A DNA stretch of 64,000 bases from DASUHT01 sp038230835 (lineage in GTDB: Bacteria; Actinomycetota; Thermoleophilia; Gaiellales; JAICJC01). Below are positions 17,065 to 25,319 of this stretch, piece by piece. Location: positions 1-64,000 of the forward strand of contig JBBRMM010000008.1 in the NCBI GenBank assembly GCA_038230835.1, written 5' to 3'. How positions within the stretch are numbered: the stretch's first letter is position 1; each line of letters begins with the position of its first letter. A program made the position numbers and the translations under genes. The notes under the pieces are model-generated. The model had not been told where the DNA came from and made no database searches. It saw nothing but the letters and a program-made list of their open reading frames with translations.

Positions 17065-17642
17065 CACCCCTCCACCTCCACCAACGCGCGATCGAGCGAC
17101 GCGACAGTCCGCGGCCCAAGCAGCCGCCACGCGATCCGCCCCTCACGGTCGATCACGAACGTCGTCGGAAGGCCGATGATCCGGTAGCGATCGGCGATCG
17201 TCCGGCTCGGATCAGCCACGACCGAGTACCGCACGCCGAACACGTGCATAAACCGAAGCGCGGCCCTGCGCGGATCGTTGACATCGATGCCGATCAACAC
17301 CGCACTGCGCGGATCCAGCGTCCTCGCGAAGCGCACCAGTTGGGGCGCCTCCTGTCTGCACGGATGACACCAACTCGCCCAGAAGTTGAGAAACACGACC
17401 CGTCCCCGATAGGCGCTTAACGCCCCTGGACGGCCCTGCAGCGGGTGGCCGCCACGAAGCGACGGCGCCACATGCCGAGCAGCCGCCGGGACGACTGCGT
17501 TCGCACGCGCCGGAGCGGACGGGGAGCTCCGCAGCAGCCCGCCGGTCATCACGACAGCTGCAGCCAGAAATGCGAGACCCCAGGCGACGCGTCGTATGAC
17601 GACGAGCCGACCCGCGGCCGAAGCGATCCTCCCAGTGGACAC
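17064..17642 (-). CDS. TlpA-like membrane-anchored thioredoxin
   Basis: A 192-residue protein with an N-terminal helix, a Pro/Ala linker and a thioredoxin domain: VFLNFWASWCHPCRQEAP with a CHPC pair, GIDVND and IGLPTTFVIDREGRI. It opens the CcdA-TlpA-CcmH-BlaI-M56 operon. The start is GTG 17642 with no ribosome site in the 18 bases ahead, so translation may be leaderless or the true start may lie further in. A candidate BlaI operator lies 19 to 38 bases upstream. Confidence 0.8.
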   Translation of the reverse strand: MSTGRIASAAGRLVVIRRVAWGLAFLAAAVVMTGGLLRSSPSAPARANAVVPAAARHVAPSLRGGHPLQGRPGALSAYRGRVVFLNFWASWCHPCRQEAPQLVRFARTLDPRSAVLIGIDVNDPRRAALRFMHVFGVRYSVVADPSRTIADRYRIIGLPTTFVIDREGRIAWRLLGPRTVASLDRALVEVEG

Positions 17643-17660
17643 CGACGCAGCGTACCGCAG

Positions 17661-17680
17661 CTACTACGCACCAGTAATAG
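17661..17680. promoter_or_regulatory. Candidate BlaI operator, copy 2
   Basis: CTACTACGCACCAGTAATAG has 7-base arms (CTACTAC/GTAATAG, one mismatch) around six bases. The layout matches the site at 13646. It lies in the divergent gap between the TlpA/CcdA operon (start 17642) and the PCYCGC lipoprotein gene (start 17847) and could act on both. Confidence 0.5.
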
Positions 17681-17846
17681 AACCGCCACACCGTCGGCGC
17701 CGTTCCGCCATCCCGTGGCCGACGCTCTCAGCACACCCCGCTGATCGACTCGCGAATCGACTCGCTCCCGAGACCGATCCACCGGTCCGAACCAGAGCCG
17801 ACGCCGGCTCGACCGCGAGTGGAGAACGCACGTACACTGGTCGCCA

Positions 17847-18351
17847 ATGCAGCACCGTGATTTCCTACTCTCCTCGGTTGTCGTTGCCCTAGGCTGGGGC
17901 GGCGCCGCCTGCGGAGGCGGTGAGTCCAAACCCGTGTCCGCCGGTGATCTGCCGCGCGATTCTCCAAGTACCCGGTGGTGGGCGAGCCCAACGGCGACCT
18001 AACCAAGGTCGTCTGGCCCTCCTTCGTCACCGACGCCCCACCCGAGGTGAAGACCCTCTATGAGTTCCAAATCACCCACGGCGACCTGATGAAGTACATG
18101 CCCTGCTACTGCGGCTGCGGCCAGCGAAGCGGCCACAAGAGCAACCGCGACTGCTACGTCCAGAAAGTCAACCCCGACGGCAGCGTCGTACTCGACTCGA
18201 TGGCCCCACCTGAGACGTCTGCATGGGCGTCACCCGTGAGGTGATGAAGCTGAACGCGCAAGGGATGACACCGCGGCGAATTCGCGCCGCCATCGACGAC
18301 TACACCGACCTGATCGACCAGGCGACGCCGACGCCATACCCGCCGGCATGA
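17847..18351 (+). pseudogene. PCYCGC-motif lipoprotein, frameshifted, with UGA at a Cys position
   Basis: Three frames join into one protein. Frame 1 (17847 to about 17960) is a lipoprotein signal ending AACGGG. Frame 2 (about 17960-18208) reads KYPVVGEPNGDLTKVV, then YMPCYCGCGQRSGHKSNRDC. Frame 3 (18208-18351) reads T-UGA-DVCMGVTREVMKL and ends PTPYPPA. Both switches are single-base losses, near 17960 (TT) and in the C run near 18205. In PCYCGC family proteins (PF13798) the last part carries a CxxC pair; here the first Cys is UGA, giving UxxC. A hairpin follows. Either it is a recent pseudogene or the sequence has errors and this is an intact selenoprotein. Confidence 0.65.
18222..18238 (+). 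promoter_or_regulatory. SECIS-like hairpin after the UGA of the PCYCGC gene
   Basis: CATGGGCGTCACCCGTG folds into a 6-bp stem (one G-U pair) with the five-base loop CGTCA. The loop begins 15 bases after the UGA at 18211-18213 and has G at its second position. Bacterial SECIS elements are described as hairpins just 3' of UGA with a G in the first two loop bases. The fit is good but the stem is short. Confidence 0.45.
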
Positions 18352-18577
18352 CCGCCGACCGAGGCCGAAATCGCGTACGCGCCGCGGGGCGCGGCGGCTG
18401 ACGGCCCGCTCCGCCGCGGTCTTAGGTGGGACTTCCACGCGACGAACGGTACCCACCCCGTGCGGTTCGTTGTCCCAGGACAGGCCCCTCGGCGGGTTGG
18501 TCGCGCATGAGCTCTACCGGCGCGGCGCCGGGGATCGGCGGCACGGCGCCACGGTGCCCGGCGGTCATATAGCCTTC

Positions 18578-18985
18578 ATGGCTGTGAAGACATCAACCGA
18601 GAGGGTGGTGCCGCTTGACCGCTGCCAGGTCAGGTGCGTGGACGCCGAGCGCGTCGCTTCGGTGCGTGAGCGCCTGCCCGACGAGCGCGTCAGCCAAGAC
18701 CTGGCGGAGACCTTCCGGGTGCTTTCCGATCCCGGCCGGGTACGGCTAATCGTGGCGCTGATTGAGGGCGGCGAGCTGTGCGTGTGCGATCTAGCGGCCG
18801 TGACCGGACTTTCCGAGACGGCCTGCTCGCATAACCTACGCTTGCTGCGCTCGAGCCGACTCGTCCGCTATCGAAAGCAGGGCCGAAACGTCTACTACAC
18901 GCTGGACGATGCCCACATCCGGCTGCTGTTGGACGTCGGCTTGCAGCACGTGACCCACGATGAGTCGGGACGGATCGGTGGCTGA
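18578..18985 (+). CDS. ArsR/SmtB-family metal-sensing repressor
   Basis: A 135-residue winged-helix regulator. ELCVCDLAAVTGLSETACSH contains the CVC pair of the CadC/SmtB alpha3 metal site and the recognition helix; an N-terminal Cys (RCQVRC) may complete the site. This pattern is linked to Cd/Pb/Zn sensing. ATG 18578 is preferred; the frame is open further upstream without conserved sequence. It overlaps the first of two CDF exporters by 26 bases, which it probably represses until metal binds. Positions 18352-18577 ahead of it hold only a possible promoter (CATATAG near 18567). Confidence 0.82.
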   Translation: MAVKTSTERVVPLDRCQVRCVDAERVASVRERLPDERVSQDLAETFRVLSDPGRVRLIVALIEGGELCVCDLAAVTGLSETACSHNLRLLRSSRLVRYRKQGRNVYYTLDDAHIRLLLDVGLQHVTHDESGRIGG

Positions 18986-19715
18986 ACCCACCGCGGCACC
19001 GACACGGGCGACGCGATTGCCGATGGCAGCGGTCCCGGGCCGGCCGGATTCCGACGCCGAGGAACGCGCGGCGCTGCAGCGCCGCGCGCGCTGGTTGGCT
19101 ATCGGTGGGAATGCTTGGCATGTGGTCGAGTTTGCGATCGCCGTGGCCGCTGGTGTCGCGGCCGGTTCGATCGCCCTGGTCGCGTTTGGCCTCGACAGTC
19201 TGATCGAGGTCGCTGCCGGGACTGTGATTGTGTGGCTGTTCACTGGGCGACGTCTTAGTGATCCGGCGCGAGCCGAGCGTCGCGCCCAACAGTTGATCGC
19301 TTTCTCATTCTTCCTCCTCGCGGGCTATGTGGCGGTGGAGAGCGGGCGCACGCTGCTTGGCGGGCAGCATCCCGACACGAGCTGGGTCGGGATCGGGCTG
19401 GCCGCGATCACGGCGCCGACGATGCCACTTTTGGCGCGGGCGAAGCGACGAATCGGCGAGCGGCTTGGCTCCAGCGCGACCGTCTCGGAGGGCCAACAGA
19501 ACATGGTCTGCGCCTACCTCTCGGTCGCGCTTCTCGTCGGGCTGGGAGCCAACGCGCTGCTGGGCTGGTGGTGGGCCGACCCGACCGCCGCGCTCGTGAT
19601 CGCTACGGTCGCTGCCCGGGAAGGGCGTGAGAGCTGGAAGGGCGAGAGCTGCGGCTGCTGTGCCCCAGCCCTGGGAGCGGCAGAGAGCGGCTGCGGCGAT
19701 GGGGGTTGCTCGTGA
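18960..19715 (+). CDS. CDF-type cation transporter with Cys-rich tail
   Basis: A 251-residue membrane protein with about five to six helices. GLDSLIEVAAG carries the Asp/Glu of the CDF transmembrane metal site, and the fifth helix has NALLGWWWADP with the second Asp. The cytosolic C-terminal domain of typical CDF proteins is replaced by a short Cys-rich tail (CGCCAP...CGDGGC). It starts inside the arsR-like gene and overlaps the next CDF gene by GTGA. Divalent or soft metal export is expected; the Cys tail hints at Cd, Pb or Zn. Confidence 0.75.
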   Translation: MSRDGSVAEPTAAPTRATRLPMAAVPGRPDSDAEERAALQRRARWLAIGGNAWHVVEFAIAVAAGVAAGSIALVAFGLDSLIEVAAGTVIVWLFTGRRLSDPARAERRAQQLIAFSFFLLAGYVAVESGRTLLGGQHPDTSWVGIGLAAITAPTMPLLARAKRRIGERLGSSATVSEGQQNMVCAYLSVALLVGLGANALLGWWWADPTAALVIATVAAREGRESWKGESCGCCAPALGAAESGCGDGGCS

Positions 19716-20692
19716 GCGGCCACCGCGACCACTCGGATGGGCACGACCATTCTCATGGCGTCAGCCCCGATGCCAACCAGCGCCAACTCGCGATCGCTCT
19801 TGGCCTGATTGTCGTCTTCATGGCCATCGAGATCGTCGTCGGCCTGATCGCCCACTCCCTCGCGTTGCTCTCAGACGCTGGTCACATGCTGACCGACGCC
19901 GGCGCGATCGGACTGTCGCTTTGGACGGCACGACTCGCCTTGCGCCCGGCCAAGGGCACGATGACGTTCGGCCTCAAGCGCGCTGAGATCCTCAGCGCAC
20001 AGGCCAACGGCATGACGCTCCTTGTCCTGGCCGTGCTGATCGTAGTTGAGGCGATCCGGCGCATGTTCGCGCCACCCACCGTCGACGCCAAACTGATTCT
20101 CGCCATCGCCCTGATCGGCATCGTCGTCAACATCGCCGCCACCTGGACGCTGGCCAAGGCCAACCGCCAAAGCCTCAACGTCGAAGGCAGCTTCCAGCAC
20201 ATCCTTACCGACCTCTACGCGTTCATCGGCACCGCCATCGCCGCCGCCATCATCCTCATCTGGGGCTTCCAGCGCGCCGACCCAGTCGCATCCCTACTCG
20301 TCGCTGGGCTGATGCTACGAGCCGCCTACGGCTTACTGCGGGACTCAGGCCGGATCTTCCTTGAGATGGCACCGAAAGGGATCAACCCCGAAGCAGTCAA
20401 CGACACGCTCAACACATACCCCGGCGTAGTTGAGGTGCGTGACCTGCACGTGTGGGAGATCACCTCCGGCATGCCCTCCCTCTCCGCGCAGGTCTTCGTC
20501 GGCAGGCAGGTCGACTGCCACGCCACCTGCCATGCGCTCAAACACCTGCTCGATGACCGCTTCGGTATCGACCATTCCACGCTTGAGGTCGAACACCAAA
20601 ATACCAACCAGCCAGCCCGCGGCTGGGAGTGCGAAGGTACACCCGCCAGCCCTTCCGATTCCCAAGCTGCCCACACGCACCACCACGAATGA
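19712..20692 (+). CDS. CzcD-like cation diffusion facilitator
   Basis: A 326-residue CDF protein. It has a His-rich start (HRDHSDGHDHSHG), six helices with LLSDAGHMLTDAGAIG (HxxxD metal site of Zn/Cd/Co CDF proteins) and HILTDLYAFIGT (second HxxxD), then the cytosolic ferredoxin-like domain (VEVRDLHVWEIT, ALKHLLDDRFGIDHSTLEVE) and a His tail (THHHE). GTG 19712 overlaps the previous stop (GTGA). It likely exports Zn, Cd or Co by proton antiport under the ArsR-type regulator. Confidence 0.88.
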   Translation: MSGHRDHSDGHDHSHGVSPDANQRQLAIALGLIVVFMAIEIVVGLIAHSLALLSDAGHMLTDAGAIGLSLWTARLALRPAKGTMTFGLKRAEILSAQANGMTLLVLAVLIVVEAIRRMFAPPTVDAKLILAIALIGIVVNIAATWTLAKANRQSLNVEGSFQHILTDLYAFIGTAIAAAIILIWGFQRADPVASLLVAGLMLRAAYGLLRDSGRIFLEMAPKGINPEAVNDTLNTYPGVVEVRDLHVWEITSGMPSLSAQVFVGRQVDCHATCHALKHLLDDRFGIDHSTLEVEHQNTNQPARGWECEGTPASPSDSQAAHTHHHE

Positions 20693-20777
20693 CCCCTAGC
20701 GGGCCGGGTGCCTGCCCTCAAACCGCGCGCAGTATCAGCAATCGGCAAGGCACAGTAGAGCGTCGATTCGAACCGCT

Positions 20778-20812
20778 GGTCGCCCCTGGAGGGCGCATCC
20801 TGGGGCGCGACC
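20778..20812. terminator. Strong hairpin downstream of the CDF operon
   Basis: GGTCGC at 20778-20783 pairs with GCGACC at 20807-20812, and the stem continues CCC/GGG past one bulged base. It sits 85 bases after the CDF stop in a convergent gap. A terminator without T-run is likely; it could also belong to the repeat next to it. Confidence 0.4.
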
Positions 20813-20827
20813 ACCCTACATGCCGCC

Positions 20828-20898
20828 CGGTTGAGCCGAACCGATCCTGTCTTCAAAATCGGCAGGCGCATGTAACCGATGCGTTGGTAGGTTCGGCT
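20828..20898. repeat. Structured dispersed repeat, copy A
   Basis: AGCCGAACC at 20834-20842 and GGTTCGGCT at 20890-20898 are perfect 9-bp complements enclosing 47 bases with an inner arm around GTCTTCAAAA. Related copies lie at 27007-27060 and 31861-31925. Copies A and B share a 26-base block (ATGTA...GTAGGTTCG) with three differences. Copies A and C share CGGTTGAGCC and GTCTT(C/G)AAAA. The outer stem changes by compensatory substitution between A and C. Confidence 0.55.
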
Positions 20899-21126
20899 CT
20901 TGCGCCGCTCCGTTGGTGTTTCCGCATCGCTAGGCGGGTTCGGTGCGACCGTCGCGGTGGCGGAGGGCGTGGTCGTTGTCTGCGGTGCCGAGGATTCGGA
21001 GGTGACTACTGGAGCTGTGCGCTGATCGGGCCTGCCGGTTGTTGCGACGGGTGGTGTCGACGTTTGCGCTCCGCGCCATTGGAGCCGGGCCGTCACGATC
21101 CGGGGGTTGCTGGCGGGCTTCCTGGG

Positions 21127-22350
21127 TCAGCTCGGAGGCCCGCCCATTGGGATATGGCGGAACATCTTCCAGAAGCCGAGGTCGTAGGCGGTTTTGATCG
21201 CGCCGGCGATGAGGAAGGGGGCGCCGATGAGTGAGGCTTGGACGAGGGCGCCGGTGAGGAGTGGGCTGATGGGGCGAACGGCGTAGCGGGCGCTGTTGGT
21301 GTAAGCGGCTGCGGCTGTACGTTCGGCGGGGGTGACCACGGCGGCGACGTATGCCTGGCGTGGTGGGACGTCCATCTGGGAAAGCGCGAACCGCCCGAGT
21401 AGGAGCGCGACGGCCGCTGGGAGATTCGGGGCGAGTGGTATGGCGGCGAGCAGCAGGTTGGAGGGTAGGTGGGTGAAGACCATGGTTGGGAGCGGTCCGA
21501 TGCGTTGGCTGAGTCGCACGGCGGCTTGGAAGGACGCGGCTTGGAGGATGCCGATGGCGAAGAAGACCAGGCCGATCAGTTCGGGGGAGGCGCCGTAGCG
21601 GCGGGCGAGGTAGTAGGCGATGTAGGCGTTGACGACGAAGCCGCCGCCGAAGCTGTCCAGCGCGAACAGGCCGGCCAGCCGCTTGACCATCGGCCGCGAC
21701 CGCTCGAGGGTTGGGTGGGTTCGGCCGGTGTGTTCCTCGCCGCGTTCGATGCTCGGTGAGAGGCGAGTGGCGATCGGCAGCGCGGCCAGGGCGACGATGG
21801 GGTAGACGAGCAGCAGTCGCTGATCGCTGCCTGCGATGAATGTGAGCAGCGCGGCGAGGGCGGCGCCCAGTGAGCCGGCGAGGGTGGCGACGGTGTTGTA
21901 GCGGCCGAACAGACGCGTGGGATCACCAGAGACGGTGTGTGGCAGCATCGCCTGTTCGAGCGAGGTGAAGGGGCCGGACTCAACGACGTCGGGTGAGACT
22001 GTGCCGGTCAGCGCGGCCAGAACGAGCAGCGGCGGCCACGACGTGAGCGCAAAGGCGGCGCCGGCGCCCGCCATCAAGAGGAGCAGGGCAACGTAGCAGC
22101 GGCGACGGCCGACACGGTCGCCGTAGCGGCCGAGCAGCAGCGAGGCGACCGCGCTTCCGACCAGCAGGCTCGCCAACACCGCCCCAACGGCGATCCCGGA
22201 CAGGCCGGCTTGGTTGAGGGTGACGCCGATCAGGACGCTGCCGGCGCCGTAGGCGACGGCGCGAAGCGCCTGGACGCGGATGATCAGTCGCGCATCGCGG
22301 GTCAGGCTGATGCGGCTCCCACCTGCTCGCCTACCTGGTGTTTGCACCAT
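21127..22350 (-). CDS. MFS transporter of the chromate operon
   Basis: A 407-residue, twelve-helix major facilitator protein. The loop 2-3 motif is GRYGDRVGRRRCY, and a PPRQAY segment lies in the second half. It overlaps the ChrB-like gene by 49 bases at its start and ends the leftward chromate operon. Similar MFS genes occur beside ChrA/ChrB genes in actinobacteria, so a role in efflux of chromate, its reduction products or another oxyanion is likely but inferred. An upstream start within the ChrB-like gene is accepted because no better in-frame start lies downstream. Confidence 0.78.
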   Translation of the reverse strand: MVQTPGRRAGGSRISLTRDARLIIRVQALRAVAYGAGSVLIGVTLNQAGLSGIAVGAVLASLLVGSAVASLLLGRYGDRVGRRRCYVALLLLMAGAGAAFALTSWPPLLVLAALTGTVSPDVVESGPFTSLEQAMLPHTVSGDPTRLFGRYNTVATLAGSLGAALAALLTFIAGSDQRLLLVYPIVALAALPIATRLSPSIERGEEHTGRTHPTLERSRPMVKRLAGLFALDSFGGGFVVNAYIAYYLARRYGASPELIGLVFFAIGILQAASFQAAVRLSQRIGPLPTMVFTHLPSNLLLAAIPLAPNLPAAVALLLGRFALSQMDVPPRQAYVAAVVTPAERTAAAAYTNSARYAVRPISPLLTGALVQASLIGAPFLIAGAIKTAYDLGFWKMFRHIPMGGPPS

Positions 22351-22757
22351 TCGTAGAGCGCGTCATAGACCGGAAGCTCCGTGGCTAGTTGGCGGTGGTC
22401 GTCGTCGGAGATCAGGAAGTGGAAGCCCTCGGCGATCGCTTGCAGTCCCGGCGATTGCGGCGTCGCGTCGCGATCCTCAGAGACGTCGGCGCCGTGCACG
22501 ATGCGCGCCAGCATCTGTACCGCCGGGTCGTCGATGGTGTGCTCTTCCACCAGGACCTCGAAGGAACAGAGGCCGTCACGGTGGGTGTAGCGCGCGCCGG
22601 GTGCGTCGTAGGAGTGCGCGCCCTCGCGCTCGGCGGCTTCGAGTACCTGATCGGCGGGGACGTACAGGAACTCGGCGTCGGAATCGATGAACTTTCGGAT
22701 CAGCCAGGGACAGGCGATGCGATCGGTCTTTGGGTGTTCGCGTGTAACCCACTTCAT
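22302..22757 (-). CDS. ChrB C-terminal-domain protein, second copy
   Basis: A 151-residue protein of the ChrB C-terminal family: MKWVTREHPKTDRIACPWLI, a GLCSFEVLVEEH block and YDALYEWCKHQ at the end. AAGGAGG lies seven bases before ATG 22757. It is a paralogue of the 144-residue protein at 24885-25319 in the same operon. ChrB proteins regulate or assist chromate resistance; the conserved Cys and His suggest metal or haem contact. It starts 13 bases after the chrA stop. Confidence 0.8.
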   Translation of the reverse strand: MKWVTREHPKTDRIACPWLIRKFIDSDAEFLYVPADQVLEAAEREGAHSYDAPGARYTHRDGLCSFEVLVEEHTIDDPAVQMLARIVHGADVSEDRDATPQSPGLQAIAEGFHFLISDDDHRQLATELPVYDALYEWCKHQVGEQVGAASA

Positions 22758-22770
22758 GGTACGCCTCCTT

Positions 22771-23964
22771 TTAGGCGAGAATAAGACCGGCAATGCCGGC
22801 GGCAACAACGACGTACGGCTCCTTGACGTTAAAGCGCCACAGCACAGCAAGCGCGATGCCGTACACGAGAATGGTTTTCCAGTCGACGATCGCGCCGCGA
22901 GCAAGCACGTAGCTGGCGCCTGCGATGGCGCCGACAGCGGCGGCCGTCGCGCCCTTGACGAAGCCCTGCACGCGGCGATTCTTCTGGTGTCGAACAAACC
23001 AACGGCCGGGAATCACGACGAAGAAGAACACCGGCAGAAAGATCGCGACCGTGGCGATCACGGCGCCGCTCATCTCGCCGGCGAGGTAGCCGACGAAGGT
23101 CGACATGATCACCACGGGGCCGGGGGAAATCAGTCCCATCGCGACGGCGTCGAGGAACTGGCGCTCGGTCACCCAGTGATACGAGTCGACCACGCCGTGG
23201 TGCATGAACGGGATGATCGCCAGCCCCGAGCCAAAGGTGAACGCGCCCGCTTCGACGAAGAACGCCGCCAAACCGACCGAGCCAGTCAGTGCAAGACCAC
23301 CGGTCAGCCCGCCCGCCAGTACAGGGAGCGGCACGACCGATACGGCACCTCGGCGCAGCCAGTCCGGGATGCCGCCCCCGTAGACGATCGTACCGAAGAG
23401 TCCGGCGACGATGAACAGCGGCGCGATCTCGGCACCTGCGATGGCGGTGATCAGGCCCAGGATCAGTGCGATCGTCCACAGGATGGGGTCGCGCTTGTTG
23501 GTGGTTCGGGCGAGCTTGATCGCCGCCAAGGTGATGATCGCGATCGCCGCCGGGCCAATGCCGTAGAACAGCTTGTGCACCACTGATAATCCCTGGTAGT
23601 GCGCGTAGACGACGGCGACGGCCAGCACGAACAGGAACGCCGGTCCGATGAACACCAGCGACACCAAAAGCGCGCCCACCCAGCCGCGGCGGATGTAGCC
23701 CAGCCACATCGCAAGTTGGGCTGCCAGCGGGCCGGGCATCGTCTGAGCCAGCGCGAGGCCGTTGAGATACTCGCTCTCGGTGTACCAGCCGCGCCGCTCG
23801 ACGAGGTCGCGCTGCATGTAGCCCGCCAAGGCGATCGGCCCACCGAATCCGAGCGCCCCGAGTCGAAGGAAATATCGAACGATCGCCGCGAAGTCCGGCG
23901 CCGCATGCTCGGCCGGTTCGGTCGTTTCGGGGATCCCATTGAGCTGCGGGTTACTCGTCGACAT
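22771..23964 (-). CDS. chrA: ChrA chromate transporter
   Basis: A 397-residue bidomain CHR protein with about ten to twelve helices. The N-terminal half has RLGALGFGGPIALAGYMQRD and LAQTMPGPLAAQLAMWLGY; the C-terminal half repeats the pattern as EAGAFTFGSGLAIIPF and GLISPGPVVIMSTFVGYL. The duplicated FGG/PGP motifs define long-chain ChrA exporters. ATG 23964 is used, overlapping the upstream stop by 14 bases; GTG 23979 is possible. It should export chromate from the cytosol. Confidence 0.9.
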   Translation of the reverse strand: MSTSNPQLNGIPETTEPAEHAAPDFAAIVRYFLRLGALGFGGPIALAGYMQRDLVERRGWYTESEYLNGLALAQTMPGPLAAQLAMWLGYIRRGWVGALLVSLVFIGPAFLFVLAVAVVYAHYQGLSVVHKLFYGIGPAAIAIITLAAIKLARTTNKRDPILWTIALILGLITAIAGAEIAPLFIVAGLFGTIVYGGGIPDWLRRGAVSVVPLPVLAGGLTGGLALTGSVGLAAFFVEAGAFTFGSGLAIIPFMHHGVVDSYHWVTERQFLDAVAMGLISPGPVVIMSTFVGYLAGEMSGAVIATVAIFLPVFFFVVIPGRWFVRHQKNRRVQGFVKGATAAAVGAIAGASYVLARGAIVDWKTILVYGIALAVLWRFNVKEPYVVVAAGIAGLILA

Positions 23965-24856
23965 AGACGGCCGCTCCACTGCTGGATGGTTGAAACACGT
24001 ACAGCGCGCGTTCGGATTGATTCCACGCCGTCGTGTGCGCGCCCGATTCGGTCATCACGGTTTCGAGGTGGGCGAGCTCTGCGGTGTCGAACACGCTGAC
24101 GCACCCTGGATCGCCAACCGCGACGTACAGCCGCGCCCGTTCGGGGTCGTGCCAGACGACGTCGGGCACCCCCGGCAGTGGCAGGGTCGCCTCGACGAGG
24201 CCGGAGTCCGCGTCGAGCACGACCACCGCTCCACCGTCCGCCGCGCAGTACAGCCGCTGTCCGTCGAAGGCCAGGCCGTGCGGCCCATCCACCGGCACGT
24301 CCAACGCTCGGTCGACCTGCAGCGTCGCGGCGTTCAACGCGAGGATCTGCGCTGGGCTGCTGATATTCGCAAAGACGACATCGCGCGTCGCGTCGTACGT
24401 CGCCCATCGCGGTCGCCCCGGAAGCGGGGCGGTATCGACAACCCTCGCCGAGTCGACATCAACGATCGACAGCGTCGGATCGTGTCCGGGCGGGTGACCC
24501 AGATTGAGCACGAACAAGTGGCGTCGCGCCTTGTCGAATGCGAGCCCATTTGGATGCGCGCCAACGCCGACGCGCGCGACGAGTTCCTCATCGTCACACC
24601 GCCACATCGAAACGCGCGCGCAGCCGCGATCCGAGGAGAACAGCAGGTCATGCTCGTGGTCGATGAGCACGCCCGCCACGCCGGGCAGCTGCTCGAGTGA
24701 TCGCAGATAGCTCCGCGATGCGCAGTCGAGCACGTCGATGCGATCCGCCCCGGTGTGTGCGACGTAGATGCGCTCACCGCGATAGCAGTCCGCATGATCG
24801 AACCCCGGCTCGCGCCCCGGAGGCACCGCGATGAATCCCCTCCGAGTCAGCGCCAT
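23951..24856 (-). CDS. YVTN/NHL-like beta-propeller protein
   Basis: A 301-residue protein with about six repeated blade motifs such as RIDVLDCASRSYLRSLEQL, LSIVDVDSARVVDTAPLPG and VVVLDADSGLVEATLPLPG. This is a YncE-like propeller. No clear signal peptide is present, so it may be cytosolic, unlike most YncE proteins. ATG 24856 follows AGGGG. The gene lies between the ChrB-like gene and chrA, so it may act in chromate binding or reduction, but no catalytic motif is visible. Confidence 0.75.
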   Translation of the reverse strand: MALTRRGFIAVPPGREPGFDHADCYRGERIYVAHTGADRIDVLDCASRSYLRSLEQLPGVAGVLIDHEHDLLFSSDRGCARVSMWRCDDEELVARVGVGAHPNGLAFDKARRHLFVLNLGHPPGHDPTLSIVDVDSARVVDTAPLPGRPRWATYDATRDVVFANISSPAQILALNAATLQVDRALDVPVDGPHGLAFDGQRLYCAADGGAVVVLDADSGLVEATLPLPGVPDVVWHDPERARLYVAVGDPGCVSVFDTAELAHLETVMTESGAHTTAWNQSERALYVFQPSSSGAAVYVDE

Positions 24857-24884
24857 GAGCACACCCCTGCGATACCTGGTCGTT

Positions 24885-25319
24885 TCACGCGGGCTCCCGC
24901 CCGAGCAACAGCGCGCGCCTGCGATATTCGTACAGTCCGTCAAACAGCGGGGCCGACCATGCCAGCATCTGCTCGTCGTCCCCAGAGATCATCGAGAGGC
25001 CGCGGAGCAGGATGTCAAGGCCCGGCCCCTCAGGCGCGTCGTAGCGCTCGTCAGCCAGATCGGCCTCATGAATCGCACGGCCGATCTCCACGAGCGCCGG
25101 ATCGTCGAGCTCGTACCGACGCAGAAACGCCTCGAAGCTACATTCGCCGCTGTGGTGGCCGAGCTCGACGCCGCGCATGTCAAAGGGTATGGCATAGGTG
25201 GGGACGTCGTCTGGATCGTCCACGAACACGAACTCCGCGTCCTGATCAACGAAGCGGCGGATCAGCCACGCGCAGGCCGCACGATCCACGTGGCAGTTCT
25301 TGCGCGTCGCCCATTTCAT
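24885..25319 (-). CDS. ChrB C-terminal-domain protein, first copy
   Basis: A 144-residue protein: MKWATRKNCHVDRAACAWLI, GECSFEAFLRRYELDDPALV and FDGLYEYRRRALL. ATG 25319 overlaps the stop of the ChrB N-terminal-domain gene (ATGA), so the usual single ChrB polypeptide is split into two coupled genes here. The operon holds a further copy of this domain at 22302. It likely works with the N-terminal partner as the chromate-responsive component. Confidence 0.82.
   Translation of the reverse strand: MKWATRKNCHVDRAACAWLIRRFVDQDAEFVFVDDPDDVPTYAIPFDMRGVELGHHSGECSFEAFLRRYELDDPALVEIGRAIHEADLADERYDAPEGPGLDILLRGLSMISGDDEQMLAWSAPLFDGLYEYRRRALLLGREPA

Larger units (their letters stand above)
20693..21126. 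other. 434-base intergenic region between convergent genes
   Basis: No gene is supported here. The CDF gene ends on the left and the MFS gene ends on the right. It contains a strong hairpin (20778-20812) and a structured repeat (20828-20898). The minus strand near 20762-20778 reads GGTTCGAATC, a tRNA T-loop-like string, but the flanking stem does not pair. Confidence 0.6.

Noticed and set aside
20740..20820. Possible tRNA on the minus strand (GGTTCGAATC T-loop string and 8-base ends GTAGGGTG/CGCTCTAC)
   Set aside because: The T-stem does not pair, there are no D and anticodon arms, and the total length is only about 65 bases; I treat it as a hairpin region.
20828..20898. selC (tRNA-Sec) gene, because of GTCTTCAAAA and the enclosing stem
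   Set aside because: The anticodon stem is imperfect, there is no T-arm consensus and no long variable arm, and copy C has CTTGAAA instead; it fits a dispersed repeat better.
20326..21096. 256-residue minus-strand frame over the CDF gene end and intergenic region
   Set aside because: It is the antisense frame of a CDF transporter plus repeat A, with no ribosome site and no protein family.
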